Assembly (NCBI GenBank): GCA_023453125.1
Contig: JAEXUB010000193.1
Coordinates: forward strand, 1 to 35,768
Origin: Bacteroidota bacterium
GTDB taxonomy: Bacteria > Bacteroidota > Ignavibacteria > Ignavibacteriales > Melioribacteraceae
DNA length: 35,768 bases
Direction of reading: 5' to 3'
Positions 16,543 through 23,624 of this stretch are shown one piece after another. Both the position numbers and the translations under genes were made by a program. The notes under the pieces are model-generated. The model saw only the letters and a list, made by a program, of their open reading frames with translations. It was not told the DNA's origin and made no database searches. The first letter of the stretch is position 1, and each line of letters begins with the position of its first letter.

Positions 16543-17859
16543 ATGAAAAAAATATTGATTTTTGCGCTAATTTTAGGGGCTACCGGGCTTTTTGCTCAAA
16601 ATAAACAGGAGGAAAAATCGAACCTTAAGTTTTCTTTTATGGAAAGAATAAGGGTAGAGACCTGGGATAATACCGGCGACCTTTCTAATCTTGGTACAGG
16701 AACTGTTGATAATTTCAGATTTAAAACTTCGGTCGGTATGATTTGGAACATTTCTTCGGACGTTGAATTCGGTTCTAAAATAACCAATGAATTCAGAAAA
16801 CACGTAGCTCCAAAGACAAATCCTTTCAGAATGAGCGAAGTATTTATTGATAATTTATATCTGAAAGTTGATAATTTCCTTTCAGGCACATTAACACTGG
16901 GACGCCAGGAAATCTCAATGGGGGAAGGATTCCTTATTAAAGACGGAAACGGCGGTGACGGTTCAAGATCCACCTATTTTAATGCGGTCAGGTTCGATTG
17001 GAAAATGGATAAAACAAATACTCTTACATTGTTTGGAGTCTACCAGCCGATTGAAGATAAACTTCTTCCGGTTTTAAATGGAAAGGATGTTGACGCCTCT
17101 TCACAGGCAGCAAACGGTTTCAGACTTGTTGAACAGACTGAATACGGCGCTTCGGCTTATTATTCGGGAGATTTCGGGAAAACCAACCTGCAGGGGTATT
17201 TTATCTGGAAAAAAATGGATTTTGACGAAAAGAAAATAATTCCTGAATCAAATATAAATACCGCAGGGGGGAGAATAAAAACTCCTTTCTCAGATGCGGT
17301 TACATTAACAGCAGAAGCCGGTTATCAGTTCGGTACAATAGGTGATTTCAACCGTGCTGCATACGGTGGATATGCTTATGTTGATATTAAAACCGGAAGC
17401 GATAAAGTCTTTCTCCCCAAAACTGTAACCATTGGTACTTTAGCTCTTAGCGGCGATGACCCTTCGACCCCCGATTATGAAGGATGGGACCCTGTATTCG
17501 GACGCTGGCCCAAATGGAGCGAGTCTTTTGTATATAACAATCCAAAAGAATTCGGCCGCACTTCAAACTGGTCTAACATATTTGATCTTTTTATTAAATT
17601 CGAATTCGCGGTTATGAAGGAAATTGACATTACATTACAAAATCATTTCCTGATGGCTATGCAGCAGCAGCTTAAAACCGCATTCTTAAGCGGAGAAGGA
17701 ACTAACAGGGGAAATCTTACAACATTTAAAATAAATTATAAGATCAATGCAAATACAACAGGGCATTTTATATGGGAACATCTTGAGCCGGGCAACCATT
17801 ATTTCAGCGGTGCCGACCCATATAACTGGTTCCGTTTTGAGCTACTTTTTAATTTCTAA
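16543..17859 (+). CDS. Outer-membrane porin, alginate-export-like barrel
   Basis: 438 aa with signal peptide (MKKILIFALILGATGLFAQ). From about residue 25 the sequence is a run of amphipathic strands: FSFMERIRVETWDN, NFRFKTSVGMIWNI, DNLYLKVDNFLSGTLTLGRQEISMGEGFLI, continuing to a last strand ending FRFELLFNF with a terminal Phe, as barrel proteins have for BAM recognition. The 'E.R.R.E...' opening and the 'GRQEI..G.GFLI.DG' block resemble the alginate_exp (PF13372) group of 16-18 stranded outer-membrane barrels. Passage of a solute through the outer membrane is the likely role; the substrate cannot be told and alginate is not implied. It has AAAGGAG upstream and terminators on both sides, so it is monocistronic. 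Confidence 0.82.
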   Translation: MKKILIFALILGATGLFAQNKQEEKSNLKFSFMERIRVETWDNTGDLSNLGTGTVDNFRFKTSVGMIWNISSDVEFGSKITNEFRKHVAPKTNPFRMSEVFIDNLYLKVDNFLSGTLTLGRQEISMGEGFLIKDGNGGDGSRSTYFNAVRFDWKMDKTNTLTLFGVYQPIEDKLLPVLNGKDVDASSQAANGFRLVEQTEYGASAYYSGDFGKTNLQGYFIWKKMDFDEKKIIPESNINTAGGRIKTPFSDAVTLTAEAGYQFGTIGDFNRAAYGGYAYVDIKTGSDKVFLPKTVTIGTLALSGDDPSTPDYEGWDPVFGRWPKWSESFVYNNPKEFGRTSNWSNIFDLFIKFEFAVMKEIDITLQNHFLMAMQQQLKTAFLSGEGTNRGNLTTFKINYKINANTTGHFIWEHLEPGNHYFSGADPYNWFRFELLFNF

Positions 17860-17877
17860 ATCTGAAAATATTTTTAT

Positions 17878-17903
17878 AAAAACGGCCTTCGGGCCGTTTT
17901 TCA
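17878..17903. terminator. Strong symmetric terminator with a UUCG loop
   Basis: AAAAACGGCC and GGCCGTTTTT pair fully (10 bp) around TTCG. The A and T flanks make it able to work in both directions. Confidence 0.95.
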
Positions 17904-17964
17904 TTTAACCCCCTCCTTTCTTATATTATCAGTTGAATTTTAGATTATTACAGTAAAACTGATT

Positions 17965-19209
17965 ATGAAGAATCTCATCCCTCTTTTAGCCTTAATTATC
18001 TTAACTGCATTCAATGCTGTCAGCGCTCAGAATGGAATTGTAAGGACATATTACGATGACGGTGTAATTGAGTCGGAAATTGCATATGTAAACGATATTC
18101 TGGACGGGACATCTGTTTTTTATTATCCGAACGGTAATGTAAGAGAGGAAATACCATTCAGTTTCGGGAAGGTAAACGGGGTCAGGAAAAAGTATTTTCA
18201 AAATGGCCTTCTTAAAGAGGAAAAGAATCTCAGAGAGGGAGTATTGGATGGTTTAACAAAGCTTTATCACGAAAACGGAGCTTTGAAAGAAGCATTGAAT
18301 TATGAAAGCGGGAAACTGATTAAAAGAATCGAGGTGCCGTTCGATTCCTCATTTTCCGCTCCGCTTGAAATGTACTTGGCAGGGAACAGGCAATACAAAA
18401 TTTCACAGGATGCCAATATTGTAAGTGATGCTGATATAAGTCCGATACCGCTGAATGGAATGAAGGAAGTAGAAAATAATCTTGTTTATCCCCCTGTTAG
18501 TGAAAATGAAAAAAAAGAGGGAATTGTAACCCTTTCTGTTAAAATTGACACCGCAGGAAGGGCTTCGAATCCTGAAATTGTTAAAGGCCTGAGCGAAGAC
18601 TACAATAAATCGGCAGCTGAAGCTGTTCTTAAAACCAAATTTCTGCCGGGTAAAAGAGAGAATAAGCCCGTAGAATCCAGGATTGTTCTTAATGTTGAAT
18701 TTAAACGGACCGACCAGATTGCGCAGCTGATGGCAACTGAACAGAGAGCAAAGGAAATTGTAGTACCGGAGAATAAAATAATTGACGTACCGGTTAAAAA
18801 AGAGGAGTCGGCAATTCAAGCTTCAAATAAACCGGAGATTAAGAAGGAGGATGTTAAACCTGCAGAACCGGTTGAGCAAAACAGGAATGCGGTAAATACC
18901 AGAATTGAAGAGCAGACTCCTTCGGAAAACAAACCCTATCCGGTTGGAGGTATAGAAAGAATAATTGCAAGAATGCAGATTCCTTCAAAGGCGGTTGAAC
19001 TGAAGCTTGAAGGGGAGATTATTTTCCAGATTGAAGTTGATAAATATGGGGTTGTAAGAGATACAAAATTAGTAAAAGGGTTGGGAAGCGGGGCAGATGA
19101 AGCGGTTGAAGTGGCCATTTTGGAGTCTCCATTCAGGCCAGCCAGGGAAGAGGGTAAAACGGTAAGGGGTGAAATCACATTAAAAATTCCGTTTTCATAC
19201 AAAAAATAG
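17965..19209 (+). CDS. Exported MORN-repeat protein with two TonB C-terminal-like domains
   Basis: 414 aa with a cleavable signal peptide (1-22, ending VSAQ). Residues about 25-118 are MORN_2-type repeats (YYDDGVIESE, FYYPNGNVREE, KYFQNGLLKEE, LYHENGALKEA), as in 'YwqK-like' proteins. Residues about 165-247 form one TonB_C-like domain (GIVTLSVKIDTAGRASNPEIVKGLSEDYNK, then FLPGKRENKPV). After a Lys/Pro/Glu-rich linker (250-320) comes a second one at about 325-411 (GEIIFQIEVDKYGVVRDTKLVKGLG, then PFRPAREEGKTV). Normal TonB has an uncleaved N-terminal anchor and one C-domain. Here there is a signal peptide and two domains, so energy transduction through ExbB/D is doubtful, and a role in periplasmic or outer-membrane binding is more likely. 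Confidence 0.82.
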   Translation: MKNLIPLLALIILTAFNAVSAQNGIVRTYYDDGVIESEIAYVNDILDGTSVFYYPNGNVREEIPFSFGKVNGVRKKYFQNGLLKEEKNLREGVLDGLTKLYHENGALKEALNYESGKLIKRIEVPFDSSFSAPLEMYLAGNRQYKISQDANIVSDADISPIPLNGMKEVENNLVYPPVSENEKKEGIVTLSVKIDTAGRASNPEIVKGLSEDYNKSAAEAVLKTKFLPGKRENKPVESRIVLNVEFKRTDQIAQLMATEQRAKEIVVPENKIIDVPVKKEESAIQASNKPEIKKEDVKPAEPVEQNRNAVNTRIEEQTPSENKPYPVGGIERIIARMQIPSKAVELKLEGEIIFQIEVDKYGVVRDTKLVKGLGSGADEAVEVAILESPFRPAREEGKTVRGEITLKIPFSYKK

Positions 19210-19307
19210 GGTTTTATGTTTCAATAGCTGTCATAAATTTTAAGTTTATAAATATCCTTATATTTAATATTTTTACATACCAAATTCGAACTATCTAGGA
19301 ATTCAAT

Positions 19308-21422
19308 ATGAAAATGTCATTACTAATTATTTTATCTGCAGGTATAATATGTACCATGCTGTTACAGAAAAATGAGAAGGCAGTTATGGAAGAAAATCCA
19401 TTTTTCAAGAAATATTCAACACCTTTCGAGACTCCTCCCTTCGACCAGATTAAGGAAGAGCATTTTATGCCTGCTTTAAAAGCCGGTATCGAAGAACAGA
19501 AAAAAGAGATTCAGGCTATTGTTGATAATAAGGGAAAAGCAACCTTTGAAAACACTATAATGGCCCTTGATTTAAGCGGTTCGCTTCTGAATAAGGTATA
19601 TGCTGTTTTCTCCCACCTTTCAGAGGCTAATACTACAGAAGGACTGCAGAAAATAAATGAAGAAATTGCTCCAATGCTGGCCAAGAATACAGATGATATT
19701 AATATGAACGAGGCTTTATTCAAGAGAATTAAAGCAGTGTATGATAAGAAGAAAACGCTTAAACTTAACACAGAGGATTTGAGACTTCTGGAAAAGACTT
19801 ATAAGGAATTCGTTAGAGGTGGAGCTAATTTAACCCCGGATAAAAAAGAGCAGCTTAGAAAAATTAACAGCGAATTATCCCTCTTAAGCGTCAACTTCGG
19901 AAATAACCTTCTTAAAGAAACAAATTCATTTAAACTTGTAATTGAAAATAAAGAAGACCTGGCGGGTCTGCCTCAGTCACTTATTGATGCTTCAGCGGCA
20001 GCCGCAAAAGAAAGAGGCCTTGAAGGCAAATGGGTATTCACACTCCATTCACCAAGCATATTCCCGTTTCTGCAGTATTCCGAAAAAAGAGATTTAAGAG
20101 AACAGATTTATAAGGCATATACAAACAGGGGAAACAACGGAAACGAAAATGATAATAAAGCACTTATTTCGAGAATCATCTCTCTCAGGTATCAGAAAGC
20201 AAAGCTTCTCGGTTTCCGTTCATATGCTCATTTTGTTCTCGATAAAGTAATGGCTAAGACCCCTGAGGCTGTTTATACTCTTCTTACTAAAGTCTGGGAT
20301 CCTGCTGTTAAGATGGCGGGCAAGGAAGCTATTGCTCTGCAGGAAATGATTTTTAAGGAAAAACACACCTTTAAGCTTCAGGCCTGGGACTGGTGGTATT
20401 ATTCAGAAAAGCTGCGTAAAGAAAAATACGATTTAGACGATGCACAGCTCCGCCCATATTTTAAGCTTGAAAATGTGCGCGACGGAGCATTTGCCGTAGC
20501 TAACAAATTATGGGGCATTACATTTACTGAAAGAAAAGATATTTCAGTATGGCATCCCGAAGTTAAAGTTTTTGAAGTTAAGGAAGCCGACGGTAAGCAT
20601 ATTGGAATTTTATACACAGATTATTTCCCCCGTTCGAGCAAGAGAGGGGGAGCCTGGATGAGCGAGTTAAGAAGACAGCATAGGGAAAACGGAGTTAATG
20701 TTACTCCTGTTATCTACAATGTAGGCAATTTTACAAAACCGACGGGAGATACTCCTTCGCTTCTAACATTTGACGAAGCATCCACATTATTCCACGAATT
20801 CGGACATGCATTGCACGGACTGCTTTCAAACTGCAAGCATTATTCAATATCGAGTACTGAAGTTCCGAGAGATTTTGTTGAGCTCCCATCGCAGATTATG
20901 GAAAACTGGGCCGGAGAGCCGGAAGTACTTAAAATGTATGCCAAACATTATAAAACAGGCGCTCCAATTCCGGATGCCCTTATAAATAAAATTGTAAGAG
21001 CCAGCAAATTCAATCAGGGCTTTGTTACAGTTGAATTTACCGCAGCAGCCCTATTGGATATGGACTGGCACGTGCTTGAAACACCAACTGAACTTGATGT
21101 TGTCAAGTTTGAAAATAATACAGCCAAGAAAATTGGCCTTCTGCCTGAAATTTCTTTCAGATACCGTACAACCTACTTTAATCATATTTTCGCTAGCGAT
21201 TACAGCGCAGGGTATTATAGCTATTTATGGGCCGAAGTTCTGGATGCCGATGCTTTTGAAGCATTCAAGGAAAAGGGGATATTCGATAAAAAGACCGCTC
21301 AATCTCTGCGTGATAATATCCTTTCAAAAGGGGGTACCGAAGAAGGAATGGTTATGTATAAAAAATTCCGCGGCAAGGACCCTGACATTAAACCTCTCCT
21401 TAAAAGAAGAGGGATTATCTAA
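19308..21422 (+). CDS. M3-family zinc metallopeptidase (oligopeptidase / dipeptidyl carboxypeptidase type)
   Basis: 704 aa. The M3 (thimet oligopeptidase/Dcp) active site is intact: His496-Glu497-x-x-His500 in FHEFGHALHG, and the third ligand Glu525 in DFVELPSQ, 29 residues after the first His as in thimet oligopeptidase. The N-terminus from residue 30 (NPFFKKYSTPFETPPFDQIKEEHFMPAL) and DYFPRSSKRGGAWMSELR are typical of the Dcp/OpdA branch. Before it lies a hydrophobic segment (MKMSLLIILSAGIICTML) that suggests export or anchoring; no proper lipobox is seen (Ile before Cys). It degrades short peptides. TAGGAATTCA precedes the ATG. Possibly it works on peptides outside the cytoplasm, like the M28 enzyme upstream. 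Confidence 0.93.
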   Translation: MKMSLLIILSAGIICTMLLQKNEKAVMEENPFFKKYSTPFETPPFDQIKEEHFMPALKAGIEEQKKEIQAIVDNKGKATFENTIMALDLSGSLLNKVYAVFSHLSEANTTEGLQKINEEIAPMLAKNTDDINMNEALFKRIKAVYDKKKTLKLNTEDLRLLEKTYKEFVRGGANLTPDKKEQLRKINSELSLLSVNFGNNLLKETNSFKLVIENKEDLAGLPQSLIDASAAAAKERGLEGKWVFTLHSPSIFPFLQYSEKRDLREQIYKAYTNRGNNGNENDNKALISRIISLRYQKAKLLGFRSYAHFVLDKVMAKTPEAVYTLLTKVWDPAVKMAGKEAIALQEMIFKEKHTFKLQAWDWWYYSEKLRKEKYDLDDAQLRPYFKLENVRDGAFAVANKLWGITFTERKDISVWHPEVKVFEVKEADGKHIGILYTDYFPRSSKRGGAWMSELRRQHRENGVNVTPVIYNVGNFTKPTGDTPSLLTFDEASTLFHEFGHALHGLLSNCKHYSISSTEVPRDFVELPSQIMENWAGEPEVLKMYAKHYKTGAPIPDALINKIVRASKFNQGFVTVEFTAAALLDMDWHVLETPTELDVVKFENNTAKKIGLLPEISFRYRTTYFNHIFASDYSAGYYSYLWAEVLDADAFEAFKEKGIFDKKTAQSLRDNILSKGGTEEGMVMYKKFRGKDPDIKPLLKRRGII

Positions 21423-21434
21423 AATTATGGGAAT

Positions 21435-21463
21435 GGCGGGATAACTCCCGCCTCTTCTCTCTG
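21435..21463 (+). terminator. Hairpin between the M3 peptidase and the next gene
   Basis: GGCGGGA pairs with TCCCGCC (7 bp) around TAAC, followed by the pyrimidine tract TCTTCTCTCT. The T run is broken, so termination may be partial. Confidence 0.5.
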
Positions 21464-21471
21464 GAGTATGA

Positions 21472-22140
21472 ATGAAAAAACTGATTTTTCTTTTTGCATT
21501 ATTAATAACCGTTAAAATATATGCGGATGATCCGGTAAAAAATATAAATACCTTCGGCAAAGAGTATGTGCCTTACAGCGATAAAGTAGTGCTTGTGTAT
21601 AAATCATCCAATTTTGACGAAACATTAAGCAATACAGTATTTAAAAACGGCTCGGCAATACTCGAAAACAAATCTGATGATTTTATTTACCGCCAGAAAT
21701 ACGAACTTAAAGAGGACGGGCTATATATTTCCGAGACTTACCAGAAAATAAAAGTACTTCTCTTCTTCAGGGCAGAGAAACTGGTTACCTACAATAAAGA
21801 CCTTCTCAAAGTGCCTTTTCCTGTAAAAACGGGACAGCAGTGGAGCTGCGAGCGCACCGAGTATTGCGACGGAGATTCCAATAAAGTTTCTCTTACGGCT
21901 AAATGCATCGGTATGGAGGAAATTACCACTGAAGCTGGTAAGTTCACTACAATGAAACTGGAATCAAATATTAAATCTACAGATGGTTCTACCAATCTTG
22001 TTGAAGAATGGATTGCTCCTAATATCGGGATTGTTAAGGTTAGGGTTAGAATGTACGGCGGCGGATTGACAGGTACAATAAGGGACCTTTTAGGTTTAGG
22101 CGAAATGAATTTTGAATTGAAGCAGATAAAAAGCAGATAG
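21472..22140 (+). CDS. Small exported protein of unknown function
   Basis: 222 aa with a signal peptide (MKKLIFLFALLITVKIYAD). The mature protein is beta-rich. Its second half (VPFPVKTGQQWSCERTEYCDGDSNKVSLTAKCIGMEEITTEAGKFTTMKLE, then EEWIAPNIGIVKVRVR) resembles the 'DUF3108/TapB-like' exported proteins, in which a 'GxxxxWxxPxxGxVKxx' ending is common. That assignment is tentative. Two Cys (SCE, EYC) and one more (AKC) are present, an odd number. GGAG lies upstream of the ATG. It ends inside its own terminator, which is shared with the convergent minus-strand operon. Confidence 0.7.
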   Translation: MKKLIFLFALLITVKIYADDPVKNINTFGKEYVPYSDKVVLVYKSSNFDETLSNTVFKNGSAILENKSDDFIYRQKYELKEDGLYISETYQKIKVLLFFRAEKLVTYNKDLLKVPFPVKTGQQWSCERTEYCDGDSNKVSLTAKCIGMEEITTEAGKFTTMKLESNIKSTDGSTNLVEEWIAPNIGIVKVRVRMYGGGLTGTIRDLLGLGEMNFELKQIKSR

Positions 22141-22157
22141 TTTATATCTGCTTTTTA
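22128..22157. terminator. Bidirectional terminator overlapping both convergent stop codons
   Basis: AAAAAGCAGATA (22128-22139) pairs with TATCTGCTTTTT (22145-22156), 12 bp, loop GTTTA. The TAG of the plus-strand gene (22138-22140) lies in the left arm and loop. The TAA of the minus-strand gene (22155-22157) lies at the end of the right arm. Confidence 0.88.
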
Positions 22158-22841
22158 TTTTACAAAAAGGCTTTCTTCCACCTCTTTGTTAAGCTCTATA
22201 GAATCAATATTTAATTCACTTGTCTGTTCGGTTGAAAGGGAAGTCACTTTAATAGAATGAGGTAGAATAACGCCGTTCACATTCTTAAAACCGCTGTAAA
22301 AAGTTTCAACATCCCCTTCGCGCTGGGCCATAAGAAGAGTGCTTTCAGGATCGATGTAGTAAACTGCCTCAAATGCATCCTTACCGGTTACTTTTATGGC
22401 AAAGAAGTCAAGCCCGTTAAACTGAACTTTTCCGATGTATTCAAAATTATAACCGTTATTTTTAAAGTAAAAAAGCTCTCCTTCAAAACAGATTTTCCTC
22501 TTTCTCTGTTCTTCAACGTCAAAAGGGTTTTTTACGGTTTTTCCTTTTACTGTTGCCCATTCACTTCTTCCGTCGAACATGGTGGTTGAAATATCACCAT
22601 TATTATTCAATTCCATATATTGTCTGAAAGGGCGCAGTTTTTTAACCAGGTATCCTATTGGATTCCCTTTAAGAGAGGAAGCAGTAATTTTGCCTGAGAT
22701 AATTATAGAATTAACCTTGGCAAGGTTGTCTATTCCGGTAACTGCGAAATTCTTTGCAATAATCTCGTCAGCTGTCTGGGCAGGTGTCGCAATACCCATT
22801 ATGAGCAAGAATGCAGAGGTTAAAAATATATTTGTTCTCAT
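22155..22841 (-). CDS. Exported protein, LolA-like appearance (last gene of minus-strand operon)
   Basis: 228 aa with signal peptide (MRTNIFLTSAFLLIMGIATPAQ). The start TADEIIAKNFAVTGIDNLAKVNSIIISGKI is the pattern of 'outer membrane lipoprotein-sorting-like' proteins (usually 'ADEILAKYIEALGGxEKLxxIxS'). It is followed by alternating beta strands (QYMELNNNGDISTTMFDGRSEW, LDFFAIKVTG, AVYYIDPESTLLM, VILPHSIKV). I infer a LolA/LppX-type half-barrel that binds a lipid or lipoprotein. There is no lipobox, so it should be soluble in the periplasm. It is paralogous in layout to the gene just upstream (YYIDPESTLLM corresponds to YDIDPENFLIM) and only 23 bases separate them. Confidence 0.72.
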   Translation of the reverse strand: MRTNIFLTSAFLLIMGIATPAQTADEIIAKNFAVTGIDNLAKVNSIIISGKITASSLKGNPIGYLVKKLRPFRQYMELNNNGDISTTMFDGRSEWATVKGKTVKNPFDVEEQRKRKICFEGELFYFKNNGYNFEYIGKVQFNGLDFFAIKVTGKDAFEAVYYIDPESTLLMAQREGDVETFYSGFKNVNGVILPHSIKVTSLSTEQTSELNIDSIELNKEVEESLFVK

Positions 22842-22864
22842 AAAACCTTCAATTTAAATATTTA

Positions 22865-23608
22865 TTATTTTTTTATTCTAAATCGTTCCGGTTCAAATAA
22901 CTGGTCGGGAAGTTCAATATCAACTTTGAATTCAAGAATCGACCCTCTGAAATATCCTTCAGATTTCACTCCTTCATAATCTGAACTTACCTTTGAGGCA
23001 TACTTAATTCCTTTTTCCTCTTTATACTCGGTATAATACTGGGTAGCGCCGCCATTTGTCATTCTCATAATAAGAAAATTCTCGGGATCGATATCGTATA
23101 TATAAACGCTGTCTCTGCCGGTTTCTCCCATTTCGGGCTGAATTACTTTTATCCTGTAAAGGTCTTTGCCGTTAAATGATTCTCTGCCTGTATATTCCAT
23201 TGCCCAGTTATTCATTTTACCAAATAGGAGAGAAGCAAATCCGTATGCATACATATTAAAGCTGTTGTTCCCTTTTTCAGCTTCTCTTTCCTTGTATTCT
23301 CCCGAAGAATAAATCCAGTTAACTTTAGCGTTATTGGCAACAATTAGGGTATCGCCGTTATCTACCGATTTGAAGAAATAATAATTCGGTTTCCTGGCGA
23401 ATACTTCTATTTCGGTAAATGCGCTATTATCGCTAGATAAGCTTATTCTGTCACGGTGCAGTATAGTCTGGCTGTTTTTTAGCTTTTCTGCCCCTATCGC
23501 ATCAAAATGCCTTGCCAGCAGTTCATCAAGATTGTTGACCGTCTCCTGTTTCTTTGAACATGAGGAGAGAGCAATTATTAGGAAGATTGGGAAAAGTATC
23601 TTTTTCAT
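22865..23608 (-). CDS. Lipoprotein, LolA-like appearance
   Basis: 247 aa. The N-terminus MKKILFPIFLIIALSSCSKK is a lipoprotein signal with lipobox LSSC (Cys17). The mature part starts NNLDELLARHFDAIGAEKLKNSQTI, matching the 'one-domain outer-membrane lipoprotein-sorting-like' opening. Beta strands follow, including FNGKDLYRIKV and YDIDPENFLIMRMTNGGATQYYTEYKEEKGIKYASKV. It is a tethered cousin of the downstream soluble protein. Sixteen bases separate it from the deaminase-like gene, so all three share a transcript. The cargo is unknown. Confidence 0.75.
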   Translation of the reverse strand: MKKILFPIFLIIALSSCSKKQETVNNLDELLARHFDAIGAEKLKNSQTILHRDRISLSSDNSAFTEIEVFARKPNYYFFKSVDNGDTLIVANNAKVNWIYSSGEYKEREAEKGNNSFNMYAYGFASLLFGKMNNWAMEYTGRESFNGKDLYRIKVIQPEMGETGRDSVYIYDIDPENFLIMRMTNGGATQYYTEYKEEKGIKYASKVSSDYEGVKSEGYFRGSILEFKVDIELPDQLFEPERFRIKK

Positions 23609-23624
23609 TTCGTCTCCGATAAGA

